Below, piece by piece: positions 20,531 to 30,835 of a stretch of 64,000 nt of DNA; the first letter of the stretch is position 1; each line of letters opens with the position of its first letter. The translations under genes and the position numbers were made by a program. The stretch lies in the NCBI RefSeq assembly GCF_005484945.1, contig NZ_CP034035.1, positions 2,108,001 to 2,172,000 on the forward strand, written 5' to 3'. The notes under the pieces are model-generated. The model saw nothing but the letters and a program-made list of their open reading frames with translations. It ran no database searches and was not told the origin of the DNA. The DNA comes from Brenneria rubrifaciens. Lineage in GTDB: Bacteria > Pseudomonadota > Gammaproteobacteria > Enterobacterales > Enterobacteriaceae.

Positions 20531-21634
20531 GTGATCGGCGTAACGCGGCTTTATATCCATCCGGTAAAATCCATGCGAGGTTTGCAACTGTCCCATGCCG
20601 CGGCCTTCGTCAGCGGATTGGCGCATGACCGAACCTTTATGATTACCGAGACCGATGGCACCTTTATTACCGCCCGCCGATATCCGCAAATGGTGTTGTT
20701 CACCCCCGCACTGTTACCGGATGGACTGTGTCTCTCCGCACCGGACGGACAATCCGCCAGCGTTCGCTTTACTGACTTCATCCCCACCCCGCAGCCTACG
20801 GAAGTCTGGGGTAATCACTTTACGTCACAGGTGGCGCCGGATGCGATCAACACCTGGTTGAGCGGTTATTTTCAGCGTCAGGTACAACTGCGCTGGGTTG
20901 GCCGCGAACCCTCACGCCGTGTAAAACGCCATCCTGAGGTTCCGCTCTCTTTTGCCGATGGCTATCCCTTTCTCTTGATCAACGAAGCGTCTTTTCAGGC
21001 GCTGCGCCAGCGCTGCCCGGCCGGGATCAAAATTGAGCAGTTCCGCCCCAATCTGGTGGTGACAGGCGCGGCGGCGTTTGCCGAAGATAGTTGGCAAACC
21101 GTGCGGGTCGGCGATGTTATTTTTGATGTTATCACCCCCTGTAGCCGCTGCGTGCTGACCACGGTCAGCATTGAGCATGGCAGAAAGCACCCGACCTCAG
21201 AACCACTGGCGACGCTGAAATCCTTCCGCACAGCCGAAAACGGCGATGTCGACTTTGGTCAGAACCTGATTGCCCGAAATACCGGCATTATTCGCGTTGG
21301 CGATACGCTGGAAGTCCTGGCGACTAAACCGCCGCGTCCCTATGGCGCAGGTCGCGTCGTTGAAAACATGGCGGTCAAACCGCAAAGCGAACAAGCGATA
21401 ACCATTGAGTATCAGGGAAAACGTCTGCCCGGTAATAACCAGCAAATCTTGCTGGAACAGTTGGAACAACAAGGAATTCGCGTGCCTTATTCGTGCCGCG
21501 CCGGAATATGCGGGAGTTGTAAACTGACGCTGGTCAGTGGAGAGGTTTCAGCACTCAAGGAAAGTGCGATAGGGAAAAACGGCGCGATCCTCGCCTGTAG
21601 CTGCATTCCCCAGGGCAATATCACTCTGCAATGA
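20531..21634 (+). CDS. ycbX: MOSC-domain 2Fe-2S protein YcbX
   Basis: The 367-aa protein (E. coli 369 aa) has an MOSC N-terminal domain ([11 protein letters not shown]), a MOSC core ([19 protein letters not shown]) and a C-terminal 2Fe-2S ferredoxin domain with [12 protein letters not shown] and a fourth Cys in ILACSC. In E. coli YcbX works with the molybdenum cofactor in detoxifying N-hydroxylated bases such as 6-hydroxylaminopurine. I assign a GTG start at 20531: TAAGGA lies just upstream and the length and N terminus then match E. coli. An ATG at 20501 is weaker. Confidence 0.92.
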   Translation: MIGVTRLYIHPVKSMRGLQLSHAAAFVSGLAHDRTFMITETDGTFITARRYPQMVLFTPALLPDGLCLSAPDGQSASVRFTDFIPTPQPTEVWGNHFTSQVAPDAINTWLSGYFQRQVQLRWVGREPSRRVKRHPEVPLSFADGYPFLLINEASFQALRQRCPAGIKIEQFRPNLVVTGAAAFAEDSWQTVRVGDVIFDVITPCSRCVLTTVSIEHGRKHPTSEPLATLKSFRTAENGDVDFGQNLIARNTGIIRVGDTLEVLATKPPRPYGAGRVVENMAVKPQSEQAITIEYQGKRLPGNNQQILLEQLEQQGIRVPYSCRAGICGSCKLTLVSGEVSALKESAIGKNGAILACSCIPQGNITLQ

Positions 21635-21655
21635 GCAGTGCGATGGCAAGAGCCG

Positions 21656-22225
21656 TTAAACGACTTTAGCATAATGGAACGCAGAAGATTCCTGCTCAGC
21701 CGTATGCTGCGCGTCAGCAGGCAATAATCTGTCGTGCATAATTTTTATTGCATCACCCAGAATCATCGTCTTCGCATTCAGCGTTAAGTGTTCTTGCGCC
21801 AGCAGACACAGGCTGGCTTTATCGCCGGCTTCCGCTACCAGAAAACAGGCCGTTTCCTGATTTTCAGTGACCCGCACCTGCACCAGATCCCCGGTCTGCG
21901 GCAAATAATCATTCGAAACAGGCTGCTGATCAAAATGCCAGCTTTTGGGCATTAACGGTTTGAGAAACCGACTGGCTACCAGCGCATTCAATATTAACTC
22001 GCTTTGCAGCGAACGATTTAACGCCATTTTCTGACATTTATCGTTATAGGTAAAAAATAAAGCGGCATCTTCAACACAGAATGCGCATTCATTAAACGCA
22101 TCCGGCGTCAGCATTTTGGATGGAAAGCGCGAACGGAATAACATGCCATTTGCCAGATCCAACATCAGCCGATCATGTTCGGTGTCAAAAAACCAGCGCC
22201 AGCTATCATCGGGTTTTAACTTCAT
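21656..22225 (-). CDS. zapC: Cell division protein ZapC
   Basis: The 189-aa protein resembles E. coli ZapC (180 aa), a cytoplasmic FtsZ-bundling factor at the division ring. Conserved parts are the N-terminal [27 protein letters not shown] segment, [26 protein letters not shown] and [13 protein letters not shown] start at 22225 (MKLKPDD) with AAGGA upstream. The C-terminal 15-20 residues are longer and diverged. It follows pyrD and converges on ycbX, as in E. coli. Confidence 0.9.
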   Translation of the reverse strand: MKLKPDDSWRWFFDTEHDRLMLDLANGMLFRSRFPSKMLTPDAFNECAFCVEDAALFFTYNDKCQKMALNRSLQSELILNALVASRFLKPLMPKSWHFDQQPVSNDYLPQTGDLVQVRVTENQETACFLVAEAGDKASLCLLAQEHLTLNAKTMILGDAIKIMHDRLLPADAQHTAEQESSAFHYAKVV

Positions 22226-22407
22226 CTTATTTATCCTTCGCCTTTCGTTCTTTGCTCTTCTGTTAAACAAGAATCAGAAATGACTGATTGCAAAATGTCG
22301 CCAAAAAATCAGCTCAATGTTGATAGTTTATTAACACAAACGAATAAAATATAGACCAGCCGAGGGAATAAATAAACCCCCGGCGATAGAATGAAAGGTA
22401 GAAAGGA

Positions 22408-23418
22408 TTAAATATGTGTAACGATATCTTTTATCAGACCCGGTCCACGAAAAATAAATCCGGAATAAATTTGAATCAGCGTCGCCCCGGCATCCATTTT
22501 CTCGCGGGCCGCCATCAGAGAATCAATACCGCCGACACCGATAATGGGTAAACGGCCGGATAATTCCTGAGATAAACGCCGGATAATTTCTGTGCTGTGC
22601 AATTGTAAAGGCCGACCGCTTAATCCCCCGCTCTGACCACAATGATTTAATCCCTGAATCAGTTTTCGCTCAAGCGTAGTATTAGTGGCAATAACCCCGT
22701 CGATGTTATGGCGCGCCAGACTATCCGCAACCTGGATCAATTCTTCTTCAGAAAGATCCGGCGCGATCTTTACCGCTACCGGAACATATTTCTGATATTT
22801 CTCATTTAACTCGGTCTGCTTATTTTTTATCGACTGTAAAAGATCGTCAAGCGCTTCACCATATTGCAGGCTTCTCAGCCCCGGCGTATTTGGAGAAGAT
22901 ATATTGATCGCAATATAGCCCGCATGAGGATAAATTTTATCCATGCAGATCAAATAATCATCTTTGCCCTGTTCTACCGGCGTATCTTTATTTTTACCGA
23001 TATTGATCCCTAATACCCCGCCGAAACGTGTTTTTTTGACATTCTCAACCAGGTAATCCACCCCCTTATTATTGAAACCCATCCGGTTAATTAAACCTTC
23101 CGCTTCAATCATTCTAAACAATCTCGGTTTGTCATTTCCCGGCTGTGGGCGCGGCGTTACAGTTCCGACTTCAATAAACCCGAATCCCATCGCGCCCAGC
23201 GCATCAATACATTCTCCATCTTTATCAAGACCGGCAGCCAAACCCAGTGGATTTTTAAATGACAGCCCCATGCAAGTGACCGGCTTGGTAGGAACAGACT
23301 GACGGACGAGAAATTCAAATGGCGTGTTGGTGATACGGCGTAATTGTTGGAAGGTCAGTTCATGAGCTCGTTCTGGATCGAGCTGAAATAACGCTTTCCT
23401 GATAATGGGATAAAACAT
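22408..23418 (-). CDS. pyrD: Dihydroorotate dehydrogenase (quinone)
   Basis: The 336-aa class 2 enzyme has the same length as E. coli PyrD. It oxidises dihydroorotate to orotate with FMN and membrane quinone in pyrimidine synthesis. The N-terminal amphipathic helix region ([19 protein letters not shown]) associates with the membrane. FMN and substrate motifs include [37 protein letters not shown], and the C-terminal GVGGI and [15 protein letters not shown] precedes the ATG. A PurR-like core lies about 95 bp upstream. Confidence 0.96.
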   Translation of the reverse strand: MFYPIIRKALFQLDPERAHELTFQQLRRITNTPFEFLVRQSVPTKPVTCMGLSFKNPLGLAAGLDKDGECIDALGAMGFGFIEVGTVTPRPQPGNDKPRLFRMIEAEGLINRMGFNNKGVDYLVENVKKTRFGGVLGINIGKNKDTPVEQGKDDYLICMDKIYPHAGYIAINISSPNTPGLRSLQYGEALDDLLQSIKNKQTELNEKYQKYVPVAVKIAPDLSEEELIQVADSLARHNIDGVIATNTTLERKLIQGLNHCGQSGGLSGRPLQLHSTEIIRRLSQELSGRLPIIGVGGIDSLMAAREKMDAGATLIQIYSGFIFRGPGLIKDIVTHI

Positions 23419-23510
23419 ATCGTCTCCTGCTGGGACCCCAATCGTAATAAATAAAGTCGGAATACGGTTTCGCGCACCGGCGTGATGGTAATTCTATCGT
23501 AGCGGAAAGT

Positions 23511-23519
23511 AAAACGTTT
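23511..23519. promoter_or_regulatory. PurR-like operator core upstream of pyrD
   Basis: On the minus strand AAACGTTTT matches the core of the PurR consensus, and outer positions match only in part. E. coli pyrD is repressed by PurR, so the location 93-101 bp before the start codon is reasonable. The match is short and unproven. Confidence 0.35.
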
Positions 23520-23525
23520 AGGGGT

Positions 23526-23593
23526 AAGGGAAACGGCGATATGGCGCTTGCAGCCACACGCGGCACGGCAAATGCGCGCGTGGCGTTTCCCTT
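23526..23593. repeat. Long imperfect hairpin between pepN and pyrD
   Basis: AAGGGAAACG (23526-23535) is complementary to CGTTTCCCTT (23584-23593). Inside it CCACACGCG pairs with CGCGCGTGG with one wobble, so the whole stretch can fold into a two-part stem. It lies just past the pepN stop and may serve as its terminator, but there is no T tract. Confidence 0.4.
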
Positions 23594-23605
23594 TAATAAA
23601 CAGTT

Positions 23606-26221
23606 TTAATCTTGTAGGGCTTTATCGATCTTCTCGAACAGATCGCCCGACAGATTTTCCAACGCCTTCAACTGTTCCAACGACTCACGCATCAACGCCT
23701 GCCGCTTTGCATCATAGCGTTTCAACCGGATCAAAGGCTCGATCAACCGCGCCGCGACCTGAGGATTGCGCGTGTTCAAATCGGCCAGTATCTCAGTCAG
23801 GAAACGGTAACCGCTGCCATTATCCGCGTGAAAGGCCGCCGGATTGGAAGCGGCAAACGCGCCGACCAACGACCGCAGACGGTTCGGGTTATTCAGGCTG
23901 AACGAGCGATGGCCCAAAAGCTCACGTACCCGGCCCAATACCTCCGCCGCCGGACTGGTGGCCTGCAAAGTAAACCACTTGTCCATAACCAGGCCGTCCT
24001 GATGCCAGCGCTCATCAAACCGGGACAGCAGTTCCTCACGGCACGGCAACTGGGCGCTCACCGCGGCAGACAATGCCGCCAGCGAATCGGTCATGTTGTC
24101 GGCCCGTTCAAACTGCGCCACGATCAGTTTGTCAGCCAGGGCATCATCCCCGAATGCCAAATAATCGAGGCAGACATTGCGTAGCGCGCGTTTGCCGATG
24201 TCCGCATGTTCAACCCGATATTGAGGCGTAAGATTAGCGTGATAAACCGCCAGCCATTCATCGGCCATCTCTTTTGCCAGCGCCCGCACAATACCGCCGC
24301 GGACGGCGGCAATCGCCGTGGGATCGATAATCTCAAACAACTCGGCGATCTCATTTTCACTGGGCAATGTCAGGATCTGCGATACCAGCATCGGCCCCAG
24401 TTTGTCATCCAGCAATATGCCACGAAATGCATCAACCACGTGCATCGGTAATGAAAGCGCCTGCTTTTGCTGATAACGGGCAACATTCAGGCGAACGTAA
24501 TTGGACAGCAGGCTTTGCGCCGCGTCCCAGCGGGAAAACGCATTGCTGGCGTGATGCATCAGGAAAGTCAGTTGCGCATCACTCCAGGTATAATTCAGTT
24601 TTACCGGGGCGGAGAATTCACGTAATAAAGAAGGAATCGGCTGGCTGGAAACCCGATCGAAAATAAAGGTTTGCTCAGATTCAGTGACATTCAATACCGA
24701 GGACAGCCGTTCTCCCTCATTCTGTAATGGAATGACCTGCCCTTGCTGATCATACAGCTCAATATCCAGCGGAATATGCAGCGGCGGCTTGGGCTGCTTA
24801 TCCGCGCCTGCCGGCGTTATCTGGCTAACGCTCAATCTATATTGCTGCGTTTGCGGATCGTAATCATCACGCACGGTCAGCACCGGCGTGCCGGACTGAC
24901 TATACCAGCGGCGGAACTGCGTGAGATCCACGCCGGACGCCTCTTCCATCGCCTGAACGAAATCGTCGCAGGTGACGGCGCTGCCGTCATGACGCTCAAA
25001 GTAGAGGCGCATCCCGGCCTGGAACTTCGCCTCGCCTAATAAGGTATGCATCATGCGGATCACTTCCGCCCCCTTCTCATACACGGTCAGAGTATAGAAG
25101 TTGTTCTTTTCTATTACCTGATCGGGACGGATCGGATGCGACATTGGACCGGCGTCCTCGGCGAACTGGGCGCCGCGCATGATACGCACGTGGTTGATGC
25201 GATTCACAGGACGCGAGCCTAAATCCGAACTGAACTCCTGATCGCGGAACACCGTCAGCCCTTCTTTAAGGCTGAGCTGGAACCAGTCGCGGCAGGTAAC
25301 GCGGTTTCCCGTCCAGTTATGAAAATATTCGTGACCGATCACCGCCTCAATGTTCAGGTAGTCTTTATCCGTGGCGGTTTCCGCTTTGGCCAGCACATAC
25401 TTGGAGTTGAAAATGTTCAGACCTTTATTTTCCATCGCCCCCAAATTGAAGAAGTCCACCGCCACAATCATATAGATGTCGAGGTCATATTCGAGACCAA
25501 AACGGGTTTCATCCCACTTCATTGCATTCTGTAATGAAGTCATGGCCCAGCCGGCACGGTCGAGATTACCGCGGTCAACGTAGAGTTCCAACGCCACATC
25601 ACGGCCGGAGCGAGTGGTAAAGCTATCCCGCAACACATCAAAATCACCGGCAACCAGCGCAAACAAGTAGCAAGGTTTAGGGAATGGATCATGCCATTCA
25701 ACCCAGTGACGCCCCCCTTCAAGTTCACCCTGGGCGATGCGGTTGCCGTTGGACAATAAATAAGGATAGCGGGCTTTGTCCGCAACAATGCGCGTGGTAA
25801 ATTTGGCCAAAACATCCGGGCGATCAAGATAATAGGTAATGTGGCGAAATCCTTCGGCCTCACACTGGGTACACAGCGCGTCACCTGACTGATACAGCCC
25901 CTCCAGCGCACTGTTGGCCGCCGGGTTAATGTAAGTTTCAATGCTGAGTTTAAATCTGGCGGGTAATTTCGTCAGTACCAAACCGTCATCCCGTTGCTCG
26001 TAGTGCGGCCAGGCCACGCCATCAACACTCAGGCTCATCAGCGTCAGCCCCTCGCCATCCAGCTTAAGCGGCGCGTCCGCTTCCCCTTGCAACACCACCT
26101 GGCTTTCTGCTTTTACACGCGTATTCTCCGCATGCAGATCAAAATGCAGGGCGATATCCGTAATGGTGTAATCCGGCGCGCGGTAATCGTGGCGATATTT
26201 CACTTGCGGCTGTCGATTCAT
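23606..26221 (-). CDS. pepN: Aminopeptidase N
   Basis: The 871-aa M1 zinc metallopeptidase (E. coli 870 aa) removes N-terminal residues from peptides in the cytosol. The exopeptidase motif GAMEN and the zinc site HEYFH followed 18 residues later by Glu are present, as is the transition-state tyrosine region FYTLTVYEKGAEVIRM. The start at 26221 (MNRQPQVKYRHDYRAPDY) aligns with E. coli; the 12 extra residues of the longer ORF are not supported. It is divergent from pncB, as in E. coli. Confidence 0.96.
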   Translation of the reverse strand: MNRQPQVKYRHDYRAPDYTITDIALHFDLHAENTRVKAESQVVLQGEADAPLKLDGEGLTLMSLSVDGVAWPHYEQRDDGLVLTKLPARFKLSIETYINPAANSALEGLYQSGDALCTQCEAEGFRHITYYLDRPDVLAKFTTRIVADKARYPYLLSNGNRIAQGELEGGRHWVEWHDPFPKPCYLFALVAGDFDVLRDSFTTRSGRDVALELYVDRGNLDRAGWAMTSLQNAMKWDETRFGLEYDLDIYMIVAVDFFNLGAMENKGLNIFNSKYVLAKAETATDKDYLNIEAVIGHEYFHNWTGNRVTCRDWFQLSLKEGLTVFRDQEFSSDLGSRPVNRINHVRIMRGAQFAEDAGPMSHPIRPDQVIEKNNFYTLTVYEKGAEVIRMMHTLLGEAKFQAGMRLYFERHDGSAVTCDDFVQAMEEASGVDLTQFRRWYSQSGTPVLTVRDDYDPQTQQYRLSVSQITPAGADKQPKPPLHIPLDIELYDQQGQVIPLQNEGERLSSVLNVTESEQTFIFDRVSSQPIPSLLREFSAPVKLNYTWSDAQLTFLMHHASNAFSRWDAAQSLLSNYVRLNVARYQQKQALSLPMHVVDAFRGILLDDKLGPMLVSQILTLPSENEIAELFEIIDPTAIAAVRGGIVRALAKEMADEWLAVYHANLTPQYRVEHADIGKRALRNVCLDYLAFGDDALADKLIVAQFERADNMTDSLAALSAAVSAQLPCREELLSRFDERWHQDGLVMDKWFTLQATSPAAEVLGRVRELLGHRSFSLNNPNRLRSLVGAFAASNPAAFHADNGSGYRFLTEILADLNTRNPQVAARLIEPLIRLKRYDAKRQALMRESLEQLKALENLSGDLFEKIDKALQD

Positions 26222-26432
26222 ATTACGTTTCCATCTCCTCATTAGCATTAGGAACAAAGTCTATTCCTGTTACGTCGATGTTACCAAGACAATATACAGC
26301 ATGTTTGAATCTCGCCCGGGTACACCATCAATGTTGTGATAAGGTAAAAAAATGAGAATCAAGGTATACTAACCGAACCTTGCGATTGTCTCGAACGCGG
26401 ATATGCGTCTAACGAGGATGCTGTAACGCATT

Positions 26433-27638
26433 ATGACCTTACACACGTCTCCGATTCTGACTTCATTACTGGATACCGATGCTTACAAGCTACATATGCA
26501 GCAGGCGGTGTATCACCATTATTACTCTGTCGATGTTGCGGCCGAATTCCGCTGTCGCGGCGATGATTTGTTGGGAATTTATGCCGAAGAGATAACCGAG
26601 CAGGTTGCTCTTATGCGCTTTTTATCGTTAAACGACGAAGAGTTTACCTACCTTTCTTCCTTGCCGTTTTTCAAGCAGGATTATCTGAACTGGCTGAAAA
26701 CGTTTCGTTTTAATCCGCAGCAGGTAAGTATCAAGAATAACCACGGCAATCTTGATATCCGGATTGCCGGACCGTGGCGCGAAGTCATTCTGTGGGAAGT
26801 GCCGCTGCTGGCGGTGATCAGCGAAGTGGTTCACCGGAATCGAACCCCACAGTTCGGCGCGGAACAGGCTACGGCTCAGCTTGATAAAACCCTGGCCCAT
26901 TTCCAGCGTAACAGCGCCGGTATAGATATCAGCCAATTTAAACTTATGGATTTTGGCACTCGTCGTCGATTCTCGCGCGATGTGCAACATGCAATCGTCA
27001 GTAAACTGCAATCTGAGTTTCCGTACTTAATCGGCACCAGCAACTATGATTTAGCGCGTCGTTTAACATTGACGCCCGTTGGTACTCAGGCTCACGAATG
27101 GTTCCAGGCGCATCAGCGAATCAGCCCGGATCTTGCCAACAGTCAGCGAGCGGCGTTACAGATGTGGTTAAACGAATATCCCAATCAACTGGGCATTGCG
27201 CTGACTGACTGCATTTCCATGGACGCCTTCCTGCGCGATTTTGACGCCCGGTTCGCCGAATCCTATCAGGGGTTACGTCATGATTCTGGCGACCCGGTGG
27301 ATTGGGGAGAAAAAGCGATTGCTCATTATCAGCGTTTAAACATTGATCCAATGCGCAAAATGCTGGTGTTTTCCGATAATCTGAATCTTGATAAAGCGCT
27401 CAAGCTGTATGGTCATTTCCGGCAGCGCATCAATCTGGTATTTGGCATCGGTACTCGATTGACTTGCGATATTCCGGGCACTACACCGTTGAATATCGTG
27501 ATCAAGCTGGTGGAATGCAATGGCAAACCAGTGGCGAAACTTTCCGATAGCCCGGGAAAAACCATTTGTCAGGATCAAGCCTTTGTGTGTGAATTGCGCA
27601 AAGCATTCGATCTGCCCCGCATAAGAAAAGCCAGTTAA
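26433..27638 (+). CDS. pncB: Nicotinate phosphoribosyltransferase
   Basis: The 401-aa enzyme (E. coli 400 aa) makes nicotinate mononucleotide from nicotinate and PRPP with ATP hydrolysis, salvaging NAD precursors. Landmarks are [19 protein letters not shown] at the N terminus, [14 protein letters not shown] (with the phosphorylated-histidine region downstream in [17 protein letters not shown]) and [13 protein letters not shown] near the end. It sits between the divergent pepN and asnS. Confidence 0.96.
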   Translation: MTLHTSPILTSLLDTDAYKLHMQQAVYHHYYSVDVAAEFRCRGDDLLGIYAEEITEQVALMRFLSLNDEEFTYLSSLPFFKQDYLNWLKTFRFNPQQVSIKNNHGNLDIRIAGPWREVILWEVPLLAVISEVVHRNRTPQFGAEQATAQLDKTLAHFQRNSAGIDISQFKLMDFGTRRRFSRDVQHAIVSKLQSEFPYLIGTSNYDLARRLTLTPVGTQAHEWFQAHQRISPDLANSQRAALQMWLNEYPNQLGIALTDCISMDAFLRDFDARFAESYQGLRHDSGDPVDWGEKAIAHYQRLNIDPMRKMLVFSDNLNLDKALKLYGHFRQRINLVFGIGTRLTCDIPGTTPLNIVIKLVECNGKPVAKLSDSPGKTICQDQAFVCELRKAFDLPRIRKAS

Positions 27639-27817
27639 TCCCTTTAACTCTGAAAGACTGCCTAACTTTTAGCCCGGATAAGCAGGAATGCGCAAAACTT
27701 GTTGCATTCCGGTGATTTCTGCTTGTGTCCTGCCAGACGGCTAGTAACATAGCGAATTACCCTTTTCAGGGCATCCACTGATTTATTTCTGAAACGATTA
27801 ATTGAAGAGAGAATTTT

Positions 27818-29218
27818 ATGAGCGTAGTGCCTGTAGTCGACGTACTGCAAGGCCGTATTGCCGTTGACAGCGAAGTCACCGTGCGCGGCTGGGTACGTAC
27901 CCGGAGAGATTCTAAAGCCGGTATCTCCTTTGTTGCCGTTTATGACGGTTCCTGCTTTAATCCATTACAGGCTGTCGTTAATAATCATCTCTCCAATTAC
28001 CAGAATGAAGTTCTGCGTCTGACCACGGGGTGTTCCGTGGAAGTCACCGGCAAAGTCGCCGCCTCGCCGGGTGAAGGCCAAAGCTTTGAGTTGCAGGCAT
28101 CCTCTGTCAGCGTTGTCGGCTGGGTGGACGATCCAGATACCTACCCGATGGCGGCCAAACGCCACAGCATCGAATATCTGCGTGAAGTGGCGCATTTGCG
28201 TCCGCGCACCAATTTGATTGGCGCCGTTACCCGCGTTCGTCACACGCTGGCTCAGGCAATTCACCGTTTCTTCCATGAAAATGGTTACTTCTGGGTATCA
28301 ACGCCGCTGATTACGGCCTCCGATACGGAAGGCGCGGGCGAAATGTTCCGCGTTTCCACCCTCGATCTGGAAAATCTGCCGCGTACAGAACAAGGCAAAG
28401 TGGATTTCAGCGAAGACTTTTTTGGCAAAGAAGCGTTTCTCACCGTATCCGGTCAGTTGAACGGCGAAACCTATGCCTGCGCACTTTCCAAAGTGTACAC
28501 CTTCGGTCCAACATTCCGCGCAGAAAACTCCAATACCAGCCGTCATCTCGCTGAATTCTGGATGATCGAGCCGGAAGTGGCTTTTGCATCGCTGGACGAT
28601 ATCGCCGGGTTGGCAGAAAGCCTGTTGAAGTACGTCTTTAAAGCCGTTCTTGACGAACGCGCCGATGACATGGCGTTTTTTGCCGAGCGCGTAGATAAAG
28701 AGGCGATCAGCCGTCTGGAAAACTTTATCACCTCTGATTTTGCTCAGGTCGACTATACCGATGCCGTGGAAATATTGCTGAACTGCGGTCAACCGTTTGA
28801 AAACCCGGTTTACTGGGGCGTCGATCTCTCGTCCGAACATGAGCGCTATTTGGCGGAAAAACATTTCAAAGCACCGGTGGTGGTCAAAAACTACCCTAAA
28901 GACATCAAAGCATTTTATATGCGCATGAACAGCGACGGTAAAACCGTTGCCGCTATGGATGTTCTGGCGCCGGGCATTGGTGAAATTATCGGCGGTTCAC
29001 AACGTGAGGAGCGTCTGGAACAGTTGGATAGCCGTCTGGAGGCGATGGGTTTAGATAAAGAAGACTACTGGTGGTATCGGGATCTGCGTCGTTACGGCAC
29101 GATACCGCATTCTGGTTTCGGATTGGGATTTGAACGTCTGGTTGCCTACGTTACCGGAGTGCAAAATGTGCGGGATGTCATCCCGTTCCCTCGGACACCC
29201 CGCAACGCCAGTTTCTAA
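27818..29218 (+). CDS. asnS: Asparaginyl-tRNA synthetase
   Basis: This 466-aa class IIb synthetase has the same length as E. coli AsnRS. An N-terminal OB fold binds the anticodon ([18 protein letters not shown]), followed by the class II catalytic core with motif 2 [19 protein letters not shown] and motif 3 [24 protein letters not shown] ribosome site precedes the ATG. It is followed by its own terminator and the porin gene. Confidence 0.97.
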   Translation: MSVVPVVDVLQGRIAVDSEVTVRGWVRTRRDSKAGISFVAVYDGSCFNPLQAVVNNHLSNYQNEVLRLTTGCSVEVTGKVAASPGEGQSFELQASSVSVVGWVDDPDTYPMAAKRHSIEYLREVAHLRPRTNLIGAVTRVRHTLAQAIHRFFHENGYFWVSTPLITASDTEGAGEMFRVSTLDLENLPRTEQGKVDFSEDFFGKEAFLTVSGQLNGETYACALSKVYTFGPTFRAENSNTSRHLAEFWMIEPEVAFASLDDIAGLAESLLKYVFKAVLDERADDMAFFAERVDKEAISRLENFITSDFAQVDYTDAVEILLNCGQPFENPVYWGVDLSSEHERYLAEKHFKAPVVVKNYPKDIKAFYMRMNSDGKTVAAMDVLAPGIGEIIGGSQREERLEQLDSRLEAMGLDKEDYWWYRDLRRYGTIPHSGFGLGFERLVAYVTGVQNVRDVIPFPRTPRNASF

Positions 29219-29259
29219 ATAAAAATTTAATATAAGTAAAACAAATATGTAGAAAAATA

Positions 29260-29287
29260 GAGTCGAGTGTTCCGGCTCTTTTTTTTT
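29260..29287 (+). terminator. Terminator of asnS
   Basis: GAGTCG pairs with CGGCTC (one wobble) around a 7-base loop and is followed by nine T residues. Confidence 0.8.
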
Positions 29288-29319
29288 AATTCTAGAGTTG
29301 CCTCACAAAGTTCCGCGAT

Positions 29320-29513
29320 ATTTACATTTTGTAATACATATTTTCTATTAGTTACTTGATTGCGAAGTTAGTAGCACATTCGGGGTAGATTAACTAGCGA
29401 GCGAATGGAAAACTGCGTTCAGACACAGGACGACACCAAACTTTCAGGAATAGTTCCGTAAGGAATTTTTTATGGCAGTGGCAGGTGTCTACAAAACACC
29501 AATGAGGGTAATA
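29320..29513 (+). promoter_or_regulatory. ompF control region: OmpR-type sites, promoter and 5' UTR
   Basis: The block at 29321-29345 (TTTACATTTTGTAATACATA and onward) resembles the E. coli ompF OmpR F-box region. The GTAGCAC and GAATGGAAAA blocks and the transcript segments ACACCAAACTTTCA, AATAGTTCCGTAA and GGCAGTGGCAGGTGTC also match E. coli in order and spacing. The sequence around the ribosome site (GAGGGTAATAATGATG) is the part paired by the small RNA MicF in E. coli. OmpR and MicF control is therefore inferred by comparison. Confidence 0.65.
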
Positions 29514-30590
29514 ATGATGAAACGCAATGTTCTTGCAGTGGTAATCCCAGTTCTGTTAGCTGCTGGCGCGGCAAACGCAGCAGAAGTCTACAACAAAGAC
29601 GGCAATAAGCTGGATATTTATGGCCGTATGGAAGGCCGTCATTTCTTCTCTGAAGCCGATGACGACAATGGCGATGGGACTCGTGCTCGTCTGGGTATCA
29701 GAGGCGAAACTCAGATTAATAGTGAGCTGACTGGCTATGGTCGTTTCGAATCTGAATTCAGCGCCAATAGCTCTGAAAGCAATAACGTCAAAACTCGTTT
29801 TGCCTTCGCTGGTCTTAAATTTGCCGATTTTGGTTCATTGGATTACGGTCGTAACCAGGGTATCGGTTATGAAGGTATTTCCTACACCGACGTTCTGCCG
29901 GCTTTTGGCGGCGATCATAGCTATACCGACACCTTGACCGGTCGTAAAAGCGGCTTGCTGACTTACCGCAACAACGGTTTCTTTGGTCTGGTAGACGGCT
30001 TGAATTTTGGTTTGCAGGCTATCAGTAAAGATAGCGACGACACGAGCGCTGGCCGTTCTGCTACGGATAGAAAAGCTAACGGCGACGGCTGGGGTACCTC
30101 TCTGAGCTATGACTCCGACATGGGTCTGGGCTTTATTGGTTCATATGCCACAGTAAAACGCACTACTGGTCAGAACCTTACTGCTGACGGTCGCGGCAAG
30201 AAAGCTGAAACCTGGGCTACCGGCGTAAAATATGACGCTAACAACCTTTATCTGGCCGCGACTTACGGCGAATTCCGTAATCTGGCCCTAGACGGGGGTC
30301 TGCCGCTGGACAAAACTGAAATCTTTGAAGCTGTCGCTCAATATACTTTTGATTTCGGCTTAACGCCTTCTCTGGCGTACGTTCAGGGTAAAGGTAAGCA
30401 AGACAACAGCGGCATAGACGAATACGTGAACAAATATGTTAGCGTTGCCGCGTACTACGATTTCAACAAGAACTTCCAGACTTACGCCGAATACAAAATT
30501 AACCTGCTTGACAGTGATAATGCATATGTTGTGAGTGGCGATACTCATGATGATGACGTTGTTGCAGTTGGTGTGAAATATCAGTTCTAA
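29514..30590 (+). CDS. ompF: OmpF-type general porin
   Basis: The 358-aa precursor has a signal peptide ending ANA just before AEVYNKDGNKLDIYG, then a 16-stranded trimeric porin barrel closing with the C-terminal VGVKYQF (terminal Phe). Small hydrophilic solutes and many antibiotics enter through such pores. I start at 29514 (MMKRN), as in E. coli, downstream of GAGGGTAATA; the ORF from 29472 lies in the leader. In loop 3 the usual PEFGG is PAFGG, so the constriction glutamate is lost. The asnS-ompF-aspC neighbourhood is that of E. coli ompF. Confidence 0.9.
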   Translation: MMKRNVLAVVIPVLLAAGAANAAEVYNKDGNKLDIYGRMEGRHFFSEADDDNGDGTRARLGIRGETQINSELTGYGRFESEFSANSSESNNVKTRFAFAGLKFADFGSLDYGRNQGIGYEGISYTDVLPAFGGDHSYTDTLTGRKSGLLTYRNNGFFGLVDGLNFGLQAISKDSDDTSAGRSATDRKANGDGWGTSLSYDSDMGLGFIGSYATVKRTTGQNLTADGRGKKAETWATGVKYDANNLYLAATYGEFRNLALDGGLPLDKTEIFEAVAQYTFDFGLTPSLAYVQGKGKQDNSGIDEYVNKYVSVAAYYDFNKNFQTYAEYKINLLDSDNAYVVSGDTHDDDVVAVGVKYQF

Positions 30591-30632
30591 TCTGATAGAG
30601 CATTATGTAACGGTTTAACCGTTTATCGTTCC

Positions 30633-30662
30633 AAAAAGACAGAGCTTCGGTTCTGTCTTTTT
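30633..30662 (+). terminator. Terminator of ompF
   Basis: AAAAAGACAGAGC pairs with GTTCTGTCTTTTT (one wobble) across a short loop, with T residues at the 3' end. Confidence 0.9.
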
Positions 30663-30835
30663 GTTGGTGCATTTTATGCCTAAATCTCCATAATCTCTTT
30701 TTAACCAGACTATTATTTTGTTTCCCCTTGTCCCTTTATTATTTCCCCTTCTTTTTGATTCAATGGTTGGCAAAGCCTTTTACTGGCGGTAATCTGAGAT
30801 TTCTTGCTTAACCTCTGTCATGGAACACCCTATCA

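Noticed and set aside
27680-27724. Imperfect hairpin between pncB and asnS as a terminator
   Set aside because: GGAATGC/GCATTCC and AGCAG/CTGCT pair, but the outer part is interrupted and no T tract follows; too weak to annotate.
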